A stretch of DNA of 64,000 bases from Pseudomonas chlororaphis (GCF_003731765.1 NZ_MOAL01000003.1:1-64000), one strand, 5' to 3'; positions 34,407 to 44,146 are shown, numbered from the stretch's first letter. Program-made: numbers and translations. The notes: a model not told the origin generated them from the letters alone.

Positions 34407-36487
34407 ACGGCTTCTTTACCGGCGTGCCCCCGGCGCGTGACTGGTTCTACGGCGTGCGCACTTTTGCCGCGTCGATGATCGCCCTGTACATCGCCATGCT
34501 GATGCAGATGCCTCGTCCGTATTGGGCCATGGCCACGGTGTACATCGTCTCCAGCCCCTTTGTCGGCCCCACCACGTCCAAGGCGCTGTACCGCGCCGTG
34601 GGCACGTTTATCGGGGCCGCCGCGGCCGTGCTGTTCGTGCCGATGTTTGTGCAGAGCCCCTATGTGCTGGTGGTGATCGTCGCCCTGTGGACCGGGGTCC
34701 TGCTGTTCCTTTCCCTACACCTGCGCACCGCCAACAGCTACGCGCTGATGCTGGCCGGCTACACCTTGCCGTTGATCGCCCTGCCGGTGGTGGACAACCC
34801 CCTGGCAGTCTGGGATGTGGCCGAGGCGCGTACCGAGGAGATCTTTCTCGGCATCGTTTGCGCGGCGGTGGTCGGCAGCCTGTTCTGGCCTCGGCGCCTG
34901 GCCCCGGTGTTCGTCGACTCGGCGGGCAAGTGGTTTACCGACGCTGCCACTTACAGTCAGCGCTTTCTCAGTCGCCAGGTGCAACCCGAGGAAGTCAGTG
35001 CCTTGCGCGGCGCCATGGTCGCCACCTTCAACAGCCTGGAATTGATGATCGGCCAGTTGCCCCACGAAGGCGCGCGACCGCAGACGGTGCGCAATACCAA
35101 GGAACTGCGCGGGCGCATGATCCACCTGTTGCCGGTGGTGGACGCCCTGGACGACGCCTTGTACGCCCTGGAGCGCCGCACGCCGGAACTGGTGCAGCAG
35201 ATGGCGCCGCTCCTGGCCCGCACCGAGCAGTGGTTGCAGGCCAGTGCCGAGGATGCCTCGGTGGCGCGCTGGCAAGCCTTGCGTGAACAGCTTGAAGCCC
35301 TGCAGCCCAGCCCCGAAGCCCTGGACGACCGCCGCCAACTGCTGTTCTCCAACGCCCTGTACCGCCTCGGCGAATGGATCGACCTGTGGCAAGACTGCCG
35401 CAGCCTGCAGCACGCCATCCAGTGTGAAAGCCAGGCCCCGTGGCGCGCCGTCTATCGCCATTGGCGCCTCGGCCGGCTGAGCCCCTTCCTCGATCGCGGG
35501 CTGATGCTTTATTCCGTGGCGTCCACCATCACCGCGATCATCGCCGCCTCGGTGCTGTGGATTCTGCTGGGCTGGACCGACGGCGGCAGTGCGGTGATTC
35601 TTGCTGCCGTGGCCTGCAGTTTTTTTGCCTCCATGGACGACCCGGCGCCACAGATCTATCGGTTCTTTTTCTGGACCGCGATGTCCGTGCTGTTCGCCAG
35701 CCTCTACCTGTTTCTGATCCTGCCCAACCTGCACGACTTTCCCATGCTGGTGCTGGCGTTCGCCGTGCCCTTTATCTGCGTCGGCACCCTCACCGTGCAG
35801 CCGCGTTTTTACCTGGGCATGCTGCTGACCATCGTCAACACCTCGTCCTTTATCAGCATCCAGGGCGCCTACGACGCCGACTTCCTGAGTTTTGCCAACT
35901 CCAACCTGGCCGGGCCCATGGGCCTGCTGTTCGCCTTTGTCTGGACCCTGATCGCCCGGCCCTTCGGCTCGGAGCTGGCGGCCAAGCGCCTGACCCGCTT
36001 CAGTTGGCGCGACATTGTCGGCCTCACGGAACCTGCGACCCTGGCCGAGCATCGACACCTGGGGGTGCAGATGCTCGATCGGCTGATGCAGCACCTGCCG
36101 CGCCTGGCCATGACCGGGCAAGACACCGGCGTGGCGCTGCGCGAGCTGCGGGTGGCCCTGAACCTGTTGGACCTGCTGGCCTACGCGCCGCGGGTGCACG
36201 GCCCGGCCCAGGCGTTGCTGCGTCAGGTGGTGGGCGAGGTGGGCGATTACTTCAAGGCCTGTCTCAAGGCCGGCGAGCGCCTGCCCGCACCCACCGGCCT
36301 GCTGATGACCCTGGACCGCAGCCGTCGCGCCCTGAATGCCGCCGGCCACGACGACGGCGAGAGTCGCCTGCACTTGCTGCACGCCCTCAGTGGCCTGCGC
36401 CTGGCCTTGTTGCCGGGGGTGGAATTCGTCGGTGGCGCTGAACTCGAGGAACCCCTTCCCCATGGCATCGATGGAGCGCCCTTATGA
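34403..36487 (+). CDS. FUSC-family inner-membrane efflux protein (AaeB/fusaric-acid type)
   Basis: A 694-residue transporter with two membrane blocks, about residues 15-165 (FAASMIALYIAMLMQMPRPYWAMATVYIV) and 365-515 (ALTVASTITAIIAAS-like helices, then FFASMDDPAPQIYRFFFWTAMS). These are joined by a cytoplasmic helical domain. This is the FUSC/AaeB architecture that exports aromatic carboxylic acids and fusaric acid. The start is a TTG overlapping the MarR stop. The stop overlaps the DUF1656 start (ATGA). With the downstream adaptor and outer-membrane factor it forms a complete efflux complex. Confidence 0.9.
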   Translation: MNGFFTGVPPARDWFYGVRTFAASMIALYIAMLMQMPRPYWAMATVYIVSSPFVGPTTSKALYRAVGTFIGAAAAVLFVPMFVQSPYVLVVIVALWTGVLLFLSLHLRTANSYALMLAGYTLPLIALPVVDNPLAVWDVAEARTEEIFLGIVCAAVVGSLFWPRRLAPVFVDSAGKWFTDAATYSQRFLSRQVQPEEVSALRGAMVATFNSLELMIGQLPHEGARPQTVRNTKELRGRMIHLLPVVDALDDALYALERRTPELVQQMAPLLARTEQWLQASAEDASVARWQALREQLEALQPSPEALDDRRQLLFSNALYRLGEWIDLWQDCRSLQHAIQCESQAPWRAVYRHWRLGRLSPFLDRGLMLYSVASTITAIIAASVLWILLGWTDGGSAVILAAVACSFFASMDDPAPQIYRFFFWTAMSVLFASLYLFLILPNLHDFPMLVLAFAVPFICVGTLTVQPRFYLGMLLTIVNTSSFISIQGAYDADFLSFANSNLAGPMGLLFAFVWTLIARPFGSELAAKRLTRFSWRDIVGLTEPATLAEHRHLGVQMLDRLMQHLPRLAMTGQDTGVALRELRVALNLLDLLAYAPRVHGPAQALLRQVVGEVGDYFKACLKAGERLPAPTGLLMTLDRSRRALNAAGHDDGESRLHLLHALSGLRLALLPGVEFVGGAELEEPLPHGIDGAPL

Positions 36488-36657
36488 TCGGTGATCTGGA
36501 TATCAGCGGGGTGTTCCTGCCCACCCTGCTGGTGCACGGGGTGCTCACGCGCTTGCACTTTTATCGTCTGGTCTGGCACCGGGCTTTGTTCAATGTAGGG
36601 CTCTACGCTTTGCTGCTTGGCGCCGTGGACTCACTCAGTCGGTACCTGATGACATGA
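36484..36657 (+). CDS. DUF1656 small membrane protein (AaeX-like)
   Basis: A 57-residue protein (MIGDLDISGVFLPTLL...) with two hydrophobic helices, characteristic of the DUF1656/AaeX family that always accompanies FUSC pumps. It overlaps the FUSC stop by four bases (ATGA) and the adaptor start by four bases (ATGA). It is thus locked into a translationally coupled operon. Its role in the pump complex is not known. Confidence 0.88.
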   Translation: MIGDLDISGVFLPTLLVHGVLTRLHFYRLVWHRALFNVGLYALLLGAVDSLSRYLMT

Positions 36658-37544
36658 AAAAACCTTTTTTGACCCTCGGTCGCGTGGTGCTGACGCTGTT
36701 GGTGGTGACCTTCGCCGTGGTGGTGGTGTGGCGCATGGTCATGTACTACATGTTCGCGCCCTGGACCCGTGATGGGCACATCCGTGCCGATATCGTGCAG
36801 ATCGCCCCGGACGTGTCCGGGCTGATCCAGCAAGTGGAGGTGCGTGACAACCAATGGGTGAAGCGCGGCCAGGTCCTGTTCAGCATCGACCAGGACCGCT
36901 TCAAACTGGCCCTGCGCCAAGCCAAGGCGGCGCTGGCCGATCGTCAGGAAACCCTGGCCCAGGCCCAGCGTGAAGCCAAGCGCAACCGCGGCCTGGGCAA
37001 CCTGGTGCCGCGTGAGCAACTGGAAGAAAGCCTGTCCCGCGAGGCCCGCGCTCAGTCGGCCCTGGCTGAAGCCCAGGTGACGGTGGACAGCGCCCAACTC
37101 AACCTAGACCGTTCGGTGATCCGCAGCCCGGTGGACGGCTACGTCAACGACCGCGCGCCGCGCAGCCAGGAGTTCGTTACCGCCGGGCGTCCGGTGTTGT
37201 CGGTGGTGGACAGCCATTCCTTCCATATCGACGGCTACTTTGAAGAAACCAAGCTCGACGGCATTCACGTCGGCCAGAGCGTGGACATCCGCGTGGTCGG
37301 CGACCGAGCGCGTTTGCGCGGGCACGTGGAAAGCATCGTCGCCGGCATCGAGGACCGTGACCGCAGCAGCGGCTCCAACCTGCTGCCCAACGTCAACCCG
37401 GCCTTCAGTTGGGTGCGCCTGGCCCAGCGGATCCCGGTGCGCATCGCCTTTGATGACGTACCGGCGGATTTCCGCATGATCGCCGGGCGCACCGCCACGG
37501 TGTCGATCATCGACGACCGCAAACCGTCGGAGCCGGCGCAATGA
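36654..37544 (+). CDS. HlyD-family membrane fusion protein (AaeA-like)
   Basis: A 296-residue periplasmic adaptor. The N-terminal anchor is VVLTLLVVTFAVVVVWRMVMYYMF, followed by WTRDGHIRADIVQIAPDVSG (typical AaeA/EmrA start). A lipoyl-like part with VEVRDNQWVKRGQVLFSID, a short helical hairpin (about 85-145) and SVIRSPVDGYVNDRAPRSQEFV follow. It is shorter than the adaptor at 18825-19895, as usual for FUSC-associated adaptors. It overlaps the next gene by four bases. Confidence 0.9.
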   Translation: MKKPFLTLGRVVLTLLVVTFAVVVVWRMVMYYMFAPWTRDGHIRADIVQIAPDVSGLIQQVEVRDNQWVKRGQVLFSIDQDRFKLALRQAKAALADRQETLAQAQREAKRNRGLGNLVPREQLEESLSREARAQSALAEAQVTVDSAQLNLDRSVIRSPVDGYVNDRAPRSQEFVTAGRPVLSVVDSHSFHIDGYFEETKLDGIHVGQSVDIRVVGDRARLRGHVESIVAGIEDRDRSSGSNLLPNVNPAFSWVRLAQRIPVRIAFDDVPADFRMIAGRTATVSIIDDRKPSEPAQ

Positions 37545-38989
37545 ACCCCGCTGCGCGTTGGGCGCTGGCTGGCCTTGGTCTGTTGTTGTCGGCCTGCCAG
37601 ACGGTCGGCCCGGATTACCACCTGCCCGCCAATGCCGCCGTGCAGCGCGATGACCTGCAAGGTCAACTGGCGACCCAGGACCCCAACGTGGTTTCGGCGC
37701 CGGTGCCCGGCGATTGGTGGCGGCTGTATCAAGACCCGCGCCTGGACCAGCTGGTGCAGCAGGCCCTGGCCTCCAACACGGACCTGCGGGTGGCTGCGGC
37801 CAACCTGGCGCGGGCCCGAGCCCAGGTCGACGAGGCCCAGGCGGCCGGTGGCTGGAGCGGCGGGGTCAAGGCCGGCGCCGAGCGCTTGCAGGAGTCCGGC
37901 GAGGCCTTTCTGTTGACCGAAAAAGTGCCGGTGGCCAACGTCGGCAACATTGCCATCAGTACGTCCTATCAATTCGACCTGTTCGGCACCCTGCAGCGCG
38001 GGATCGAGGCGGCCAAGGCCAATGCCGACGCGACCCAGGCTGCCGCCGACACCGCACGCATCACCCTGGTGGCAGACGTGGTGCGGGCCTACACGCAAAT
38101 CTGCGCCGCCAATGAAGAGCGGGAAATTGCCGAGCACTCCCTCGACCTGCAAGCCCAGAGCACCCAGTTGACCCAGCGCCTGCGCGACGCCGGGCGCGGC
38201 GACGAGACCCAGGTCACCCGTTCGCAAACCCAATTCAAGTCCCTGCGCGCCGAGTTGCCGCGTTATGAGGCGGCGCGTCAGTCCGGGCTGTTCCGCCTGT
38301 CGATGCTTCTGGCCAAACCGGTGGAGCAACTGCCGGTGGGCACATCCAGTTGCGCCGAGCTGCCGCACATCGCTCAGTTGCTGCCGGTGGGCGACGGCGC
38401 AGCGCTGCTCAAGCGTCGGCCCGATGTGCGCCAGGCCGAACGGCGCCTGGCGGCGGCGACGGCCGAGATCGGCGTGGCCACCGGTGCCCTGTACCCGGAC
38501 ATCAGCATTGGCGCCACCGTAGGCACCGTCGGCATTCTCGAAAACCTCGGCACCGCGCCGACCAATCGCTGGGGCTTTGGCCCGCTGCTTAGCTGGAGCG
38601 TGCCGTCCAACGGCGCCCGCGAGCGGATCCACCAGGCCGAAGCAATGAGCCAGGGCGCCTTGGCGCACTTCGACGGGGTGGTGCTCAACGCCCTCCGCGA
38701 AACCCAGACCGGCCTGGCCCAGTACAGCGCCCAGTTGCAACGCCGTGACGCCCTGGTCGAGGCCGAAGCCTCGGCGCAACTGGCGGCGGACCAGACCCAC
38801 CGCTTCTTCCAGGCCGGCCGGGTGTCGTTTCTGGCCGACTTGCAGGCCACCCGGACCTACACCGACATGCGCGCGCAACTGGCGGCGGCCAACACCCAGG
38901 TCGCCATGAGCCAGATCGACCTGTTCCTGGCCCTGGGCGGCGGTTGGGAAAGCGGACGAACGCAAGGCTCCTCGGCCAGCAAACCCTGA
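37541..38989 (+). CDS. NodT-family outer-membrane efflux lipoprotein
   Basis: A 482-residue TolC-like channel. The lipobox LLLSAC puts the lipidated Cys at position 19, followed by QTVGPDYHLP. Two OEP repeats with long helices (about 55-260 and 270-465) follow, and the end is LALGGGWESG. It is the last gene of the MarR-FUSC-DUF1656-HlyD-OMF operon. It is similar in layout to the OMF at 19892-21361, but the two are clearly diverged. Confidence 0.9.
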   Translation: MNPAARWALAGLGLLLSACQTVGPDYHLPANAAVQRDDLQGQLATQDPNVVSAPVPGDWWRLYQDPRLDQLVQQALASNTDLRVAAANLARARAQVDEAQAAGGWSGGVKAGAERLQESGEAFLLTEKVPVANVGNIAISTSYQFDLFGTLQRGIEAAKANADATQAAADTARITLVADVVRAYTQICAANEEREIAEHSLDLQAQSTQLTQRLRDAGRGDETQVTRSQTQFKSLRAELPRYEAARQSGLFRLSMLLAKPVEQLPVGTSSCAELPHIAQLLPVGDGAALLKRRPDVRQAERRLAAATAEIGVATGALYPDISIGATVGTVGILENLGTAPTNRWGFGPLLSWSVPSNGARERIHQAEAMSQGALAHFDGVVLNALRETQTGLAQYSAQLQRRDALVEAEASAQLAADQTHRFFQAGRVSFLADLQATRTYTDMRAQLAAANTQVAMSQIDLFLALGGGWESGRTQGSSASKP

Positions 38990-39082
38990 GGCCATTGCTA
39001 TGCTTTGATCTGTTGGACAGCGCCTTGCGCGAGACGCCCCCTCCAACGCTCTAGGCATGTGATGGTCATGGGGATTCCAATA

Positions 39083-39715
39083 ATGAAAAACCCTTATGCT
39101 CCCGGCTTCTGGTGCCTGCTCTGTGCACTGGTGCTGCTCTCCGCAACGTACTTCTACGGCATCATGCTGGCCCACCAGATCGACATGGCCCTGGTATTTC
39201 TCGACAGTGCCAGCGCGTTGATCGCGGTGCTGGCCATCGGGGTCGTGGCCTGGGCCTCGTTCCAGGGCAACAAACTGAAAAAACGCCAGCTCGACCAGAG
39301 CAAGACCCTGGTGGCCATTTGGGACACCAAAGTGGCCCTGCGACGGGTCGAGACGGTCTTTGATCGCTACTTCTGGGGCAGCTACTGGCAACCCGGGCGA
39401 ACCTTCGCCGAAGTGATGGGCGAACTGACCGGCACCCCGCTGGAAAAGAGCCTGGAGGCCTTGAAGCGCCAGTGCATCCTGCTCGACCAGCAAGCCTCGG
39501 ATGGGCGTCACTGGCTGAACAATGCCCGGGAGCTGTCCGACGTCGCTACGGCCATGGCCCGCGAACGCTATCAACTGGACTTTTGTGACCCGCGCGCCCA
39601 GTTGCCGGGCGGCGCGGTCATCGACCGAGACTTTGAAGTGCTGGTCTACACCTGGACCGCGCGTCTGAAGAGCTTTGACCACCAGCTCGACGCCCTGGAA
39701 CTGGAATTCAGCTGA
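39083..39715 (+). CDS. Hypothetical membrane protein
   Basis: A 210-residue protein with two N-terminal hydrophobic helices (FWCLLCALVLLSATYFYGIM and LIAVLAIGVVAWASF). A cytoplasmic-looking helical domain rich in charged residues follows (KLKKRQLDQSKTLVAIWDTK, LKSFDHQLDALELEFS). I do not recognise a family. The ATG at 39083 gives a sensible membrane start. Earlier in-frame starts (39005, 39068) would add a non-hydrophobic Arg-rich leader. Codon use matches its neighbours. Confidence 0.65.
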   Translation: MKNPYAPGFWCLLCALVLLSATYFYGIMLAHQIDMALVFLDSASALIAVLAIGVVAWASFQGNKLKKRQLDQSKTLVAIWDTKVALRRVETVFDRYFWGSYWQPGRTFAEVMGELTGTPLEKSLEALKRQCILLDQQASDGRHWLNNARELSDVATAMARERYQLDFCDPRAQLPGGAVIDRDFEVLVYTWTARLKSFDHQLDALELEFS

Positions 39716-39755
39716 TTGCGCTTCATCCCGCTCCTCGGTCCACTCTGCCCAGGCA

Positions 39756-39805
39756 TTGGCCGGCCCGCGATGGCGCTCGTGAGAGCACCATGGTCGGCCG
39801 GCCAA
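39756..39805. repeat. Long imperfect intergenic hairpin
   Basis: Two 23-base arms (starting ttggccggcc and ending ggccggccaa) around the loop gtga can pair with 19 Watson-Crick pairs, one G-U and three mismatches. No T tract follows, so it is not a classic terminator. It does not match the REP core seen elsewhere in the window. The 247-base gap it sits in contains no gene. Confidence 0.6.
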
Positions 39806-39962
39806 CGCTTGTCTGCCTGCTCCCTCTCAGCCATTCAGAACTGTGCCGGGGGCCTTCGCCAATGTTAGGCTTCGCCGGTTTACGCGGAGTCGAGCCGCAA
39901 CCCGTCATGGGTTCAGGGAAGACCAGCACACCTTCAAACAACGGATATTGATCGGGTCAAAC

Positions 39963-41465
39963 ATGAATAAATCAGCAGGCGTACTGTTAGGAATCGTCGT
40001 CGCGGTCGGGGCAATCAGTGTCGGCGGTGCCTGGTACACCGGAACCCAGCTGGAAGGGGTCCTGAAAAACCAGATCGTCGAAAGCAACAAAGAGATGCAA
40101 TCGTCGCTGATCGGCTACGACCTCACCGCCTCCCTGGAACTGGTGTCGCTGGAGCGTGGCTTGCTCAGCAGTACTGCCCACTACCGCCTCAAGGCCCAGG
40201 GCGAAATGGTCCACGGCGACGCCGAGTTCCTGATCGTCGACCACATCCAGCACGGCCCGCTGCCGTTTTCGCGCCTGATCCGCCTGAAGTGGCTGCCGGT
40301 CATGGCCACCAGCAACTACCAGCTGGAAAAAAGCCCGTCCACCGAGAAGTGGTTCGCTGCCACCAAGGACCTGCCGCCGCTCAAGGGCGCCGTCAACGTC
40401 GGTTATGACCTCTCTGCCGACGGCAACATGGAGTTCGCCCCCGTGGACGTGGCGATGGACGCCAACTCCAACCTGAAGTTCTCCGGCATGAACCTCAACT
40501 TCGTCACCTCCGACGAGCGCAAGAAGGCCAAGGTCGACGGTTACATGGACAGCCTCAAGCTGTCGGTCACCGCCGCCGACAAGCCGCCGGTGCTGGTTGA
40601 ACTCAACGGCCTGACCGTGGCGAGCAACCTGGAAAAAAGCAGCTTCGGCTACTACCTGGGCCAGAACACCCTGGAGTTGAGTTCGACCAAGGCCACCTTC
40701 GGCGATAAGCAGTCGGTGCTGACCCTGAAGAACTTCGAACAGAAGACCTCCACCCAGGAAACCGGCGCTACTCTGGGCGGTCGTGCCGACTATAAAGTCG
40801 GTGAAATCGCCCTGGACGGCAAAGTCATCGGCGCCGCTGAAATGCTCTGGAGCTTCAAGAACTTCGACACCCAGGGCAGCCTGGAACTGGTGCAGATCTA
40901 CCAGAACCTGTTGCAGCCTTACCAGAAGGCCGCCACCGAAGCGGCAGCCCAGGGTGAAGAGGCGCCGCAACTGAAGATCAGCGAAGCCGACGAAGCCAAG
41001 GTACGCGCTGCGGTGAACAAGGTTCTGGAAGCCAAGCCGCAGGTCGCCCTGGAAAGCCTGGCCCTGAAGAACGGCAGCGGTGAAAGCCGTGTGAGCCTGG
41101 TCATCGACCTGGCCAAGCCGCAGTCCCTGGACCTGCCGACGCCGCTCCTGGCCCAGCAAGCGATCAGCCAGCTGGACGCCAAAGTGATCCTGTCCAAGCC
41201 GATGGTTGCTGACTTCGGCGCGCTGCAGGCGCAACAAGACGGTGTGACCGACGCCAAGGCCGCTGCCGACCAAGGCACCATGGCGGCGGAAATGCTCAGC
41301 AGCATGGCCCTGGGCACCGAGCTGGCCAAACTGGAAGGCAATGACATCGTCTCCAAGCTGCACTACGCCGCGGGTCAAGTGGAGTTCAATGGCCAGAAGA
41401 TGACGCTGGAGCAGTTCGTCGGCTTCGTCATGAGCAAAGTGGGTGGCGCCGGCGGCTTGCGTTAA
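39963..41465 (+). CDS. YdgA-like DUF945 protein
   Basis: A 500-residue envelope protein anchored by one N-terminal helix (AGVLLGIVVAVGAISVGGAWYTG). The DUF945 pattern is visible: YTGTQLEGVLKNQIVESNKEM near the start, then ERGLLSSTAHYRL and VDHIQHGPLPFS. A large beta-rich periplasmic domain follows. The C-terminus has LHYAAGQVEFNGQKMTLEQFV. E. coli YdgA belongs to the same family; the function is poorly known. I chose ATG 39963 directly before the membrane helix. It is followed by a strong terminator. Confidence 0.85.
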   Translation: MNKSAGVLLGIVVAVGAISVGGAWYTGTQLEGVLKNQIVESNKEMQSSLIGYDLTASLELVSLERGLLSSTAHYRLKAQGEMVHGDAEFLIVDHIQHGPLPFSRLIRLKWLPVMATSNYQLEKSPSTEKWFAATKDLPPLKGAVNVGYDLSADGNMEFAPVDVAMDANSNLKFSGMNLNFVTSDERKKAKVDGYMDSLKLSVTAADKPPVLVELNGLTVASNLEKSSFGYYLGQNTLELSSTKATFGDKQSVLTLKNFEQKTSTQETGATLGGRADYKVGEIALDGKVIGAAEMLWSFKNFDTQGSLELVQIYQNLLQPYQKAATEAAAQGEEAPQLKISEADEAKVRAAVNKVLEAKPQVALESLALKNGSGESRVSLVIDLAKPQSLDLPTPLLAQQAISQLDAKVILSKPMVADFGALQAQQDGVTDAKAAADQGTMAAEMLSSMALGTELAKLEGNDIVSKLHYAAGQVEFNGQKMTLEQFVGFVMSKVGGAGGLR

Positions 41466-41493
41466 GCCCCGACCCTCATCCCCGGCACGTCAA

Positions 41494-41535
41494 CGCCCGG
41501 CCTGCGCTTTCCCGCGCAGGCCGGGCGTTTTGTTT
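41494..41535 (+). terminator. Rho-independent terminator after the DUF945 gene
   Basis: A near-perfect 15-bp GC-rich stem (cgcccggcctgcgc / gcgcaggccgggcg) with a short loop is followed by ttttgttt. It lies about 30 bases after the stop. Confidence 0.88.
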
Positions 41536-41653
41536 GGCGCGCCCGGCGCCGCGAATCTGAAGAAATATTGCATTCCCCTCGTCTGCCCCTCCTTGCGTGG
41601 AAGAATCCGCGTCGTATTGCCGTGCCGGACTGCATGACCCCGGCTAGCCACGT

Positions 41654-41660
41654 AAGGATG
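41654..41660 (+). promoter_or_regulatory. Candidate RsmA/CsrA site overlapping the pgaA ribosome binding site
   Basis: AAGGATG lies 8 bases before the pgaA ATG and contains the AAGGA ribosome binding site. It matches the core A(R)GGAUG of the RsmA/CsrA consensus. In E. coli CsrA represses pgaA by binding its leader. The same control here is inferred. Confidence 0.4.
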
Positions 41661-41668
41661 CTGACGCG

Positions 41669-44146
41669 ATGCCGAGAATTGCCCACCCCGTTCGCCACTT
41701 TGGGTTGCGACCTCTGGTCCGTCTGGCCTTATGCGGCCCGCTGCTCTGGTCCACCCTGGCCCTGGCCGACGCGACCTATGACTCACTGATTCATCAAGCC
41801 CGCGCTGGGGCCACGGCGCCTGCCCTGACTTACCTGCGGCAAGTGCCGGACGCGCAACTGAGCAACGGCTTGGTCAGCGACCACCTGCAAATTGCCGCTT
41901 GGGCCGGCCTTGATGCCGAAGTGGTCGCGGTCTATGAAACCCAGGCTCGCCAACGGCCGTTGCCGGTCCAGGCCCTGAGCGCCACCGCCCGGGCCTATCG
42001 CAACCTCAAGCGCTGGGACGACGCCAGCCGCCTGTATCGCCAAGCCCTGGCCCAGGCGCCTGGCAACGCCGATCTGCAACTGGGCCTGGCACTGACCCAG
42101 GCCGATGCCGGCCAGCCCGCCGAAGCGGTGGCCCGGGCTCGGGCCCTGGTGGCGGCGCAACCCGACGATCCTTCGCGCCGACTGGCCCTGGGCTATGCCT
42201 TGACCCGTGCCGGGGCGACCTACGACGCGCTGTTCGAGTTCGACCAAGGGTTTGTCCGCGCCGGCCAGCGCGCCGAAGTGGCTCGGGAATACCTGTTCGC
42301 CTTGCAGCGGGCACGTCTGCCGGAGCCGGCCCTGCGTCTGGCCCGGCAACGCCCGGGGCTGATCGAGCCGCTGGCCGTGGGGCGCCTGGAAGGCGACCTG
42401 GCCGCCGAGCGCGTGCGCCTGGCGGAATTGCCGACGCGCAGCGAACGGGAGCGTTACGTGATTGCCGACCGTGCCCTGGCCGACTACGACCGTTTGCTGG
42501 CCCGTTGGGGCGACGACCCCAGCGCCACTGCTGAGTGCGTTCGCTGGCGCATCGATCGCCTCGGCGCCCTCAAGGCCCGGGCGCGCAGCGCCGAGGTCAT
42601 CAGCCAGTACCAGGCGCTGCGCACGGCGGGTGTCAGCCTGCCGACCTATGCCCTGCGCTGGGTGGCGTCGGCCTACCTCGACCAGCGCCAGCCAGACGTC
42701 GCAGCCAAGCTGTATCGCCAGGTACTGGCTGCCGCCGATGCCGACCCAAGCGACCGGGTCGAGGACAGCACGGCGCTGTATTACGCGCTGCTGGAAAACC
42801 AGCAGCCGGAGGAGGCGCTGCAGGTGGCCAACACCTTGGCCCAGAGCCAGAACCCACGGGTCGAACTCAAGGGTCTGGCGGTTGGCAACCCCAACGACGA
42901 ATGGATGGACAGCCAACTGCTGGCGGCCCAGGCCGGTGTCTACGGGGCCGATCTGTCGGGCAGCCAGCAGCGCCTGGAAAGCCTGGTCAACAAGGCCCCG
43001 GGCAACCTCGGCCTGCGCCTGGCCCAAGCCGACCTGTACCTGGCCCGGGACTGGCCACGGCGCAGTGAAAACCTGCTCAAGGAAAGTGAAAGCCTCGCCC
43101 CCCGCGACATCGGCCTGGAAATGGCCCAGGCCCACACCGCCCAGGACCTGCAGGAATGGCGACAGCTCGATGCCCTGACTGACGATGTGTTGGCGCGCCA
43201 CCCCGACAATCGCCAGGTGCAGCGTCTGGCCCGTCAGCGCCAGGTGCACGACATGGCCGAGTTGCGGCTGACCACCGACACCGGCAAGAGCTTCGGCGGC
43301 AGTGAGGGGGGGGCGGGTGCAGTTTCCGGCAGCCGCGACCTGGGGATCGAAGCCCTGCTCTACAGCCCGCCCATCGCTGAAGACTGGCGTCTGTTTGGCG
43401 GTGCTGGCTACGCCACTGGCGATTTTGCCGAAGGCACCGGCCATCACCGCTGGCAGCGCCTGGGGGTGGAGCATCGCAGCCGCGACATGACCCTGGAGGC
43501 AGAAGTTTCCCGTCATGCCTACGGGGTGGCCGACAAGCTTGGCGCCCGGTTGTCCCTGGCCCGAGACATCGACGACCACTGGCAATACGGTGCGAGCCTT
43601 GAGCACCTTTCGGCCAACACCCCGTTGCGGGCCCTCAACAGTGACATCACCGCCAACGGCGGCAGCGGCTTTATCCGCTGGCGGGCCCATGAAGCCCGTG
43701 AGTGGAAGCTGGCCCTCAGCCCGTCCCGCTTCAGCGATGGCAACCGCCGCCTGGAAGCCTTGCTCAGTGGCCGCGAAGGCGTCTACCGCTCGCCGTCGGT
43801 GCAGGTGGACCTGGGCCTGGAAGTCGCCGCCAGCCGCAACAGCCTCGACAACACGCCGTACTTCAACCCGCGCTCGGACTTCAGCGTGCTGCCCACGGTG
43901 AGCATCAACCACCTGCTGTACCAGCACTACGAAACCGCCTGGAGCCAGCAATTCCAGGTGGGTGCCGGGACCTACAGCCAGCGCGACTACGGCACCGGAG
44001 CGGTGGGGCTGCTCAGTTACGGCCAGCGCCTGCTGTGGAACGACGTGTTTGAAGCCGGCGCCGTCCTCAGCCTGCTCAACCGGCCCTACGACGGCGACCG
44101 GGAAACCGACCTGCGCCTGGCCCTCGACCTTACCTACCGTTTCTAA
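41669..44146 (+). CDS. pgaA: PgaA, poly-N-acetylglucosamine export porin
   Basis: Outer-membrane protein of 825 residues that exports poly-beta-1,6-N-acetyl-D-glucosamine (PNAG). Signal peptide (ALCGPLLWSTLALADA), then an extended TPR region (about 35-500, for example RAYRNLKRWDDASRLYRQALAQAP) in the periplasm. A 16-strand C-terminal barrel (about 530-825) ends in the outer-membrane signature LDLTYRF. It is the first gene of pgaABCD, with AAGGA ten bases before the ATG. Length and layout match the family. Confidence 0.93.
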   Translation: MPRIAHPVRHFGLRPLVRLALCGPLLWSTLALADATYDSLIHQARAGATAPALTYLRQVPDAQLSNGLVSDHLQIAAWAGLDAEVVAVYETQARQRPLPVQALSATARAYRNLKRWDDASRLYRQALAQAPGNADLQLGLALTQADAGQPAEAVARARALVAAQPDDPSRRLALGYALTRAGATYDALFEFDQGFVRAGQRAEVAREYLFALQRARLPEPALRLARQRPGLIEPLAVGRLEGDLAAERVRLAELPTRSERERYVIADRALADYDRLLARWGDDPSATAECVRWRIDRLGALKARARSAEVISQYQALRTAGVSLPTYALRWVASAYLDQRQPDVAAKLYRQVLAAADADPSDRVEDSTALYYALLENQQPEEALQVANTLAQSQNPRVELKGLAVGNPNDEWMDSQLLAAQAGVYGADLSGSQQRLESLVNKAPGNLGLRLAQADLYLARDWPRRSENLLKESESLAPRDIGLEMAQAHTAQDLQEWRQLDALTDDVLARHPDNRQVQRLARQRQVHDMAELRLTTDTGKSFGGSEGGAGAVSGSRDLGIEALLYSPPIAEDWRLFGGAGYATGDFAEGTGHHRWQRLGVEHRSRDMTLEAEVSRHAYGVADKLGARLSLARDIDDHWQYGASLEHLSANTPLRALNSDITANGGSGFIRWRAHEAREWKLALSPSRFSDGNRRLEALLSGREGVYRSPSVQVDLGLEVAASRNSLDNTPYFNPRSDFSVLPTVSINHLLYQHYETAWSQQFQVGAGTYSQRDYGTGAVGLLSYGQRLLWNDVFEAGAVLSLLNRPYDGDRETDLRLALDLTYRF

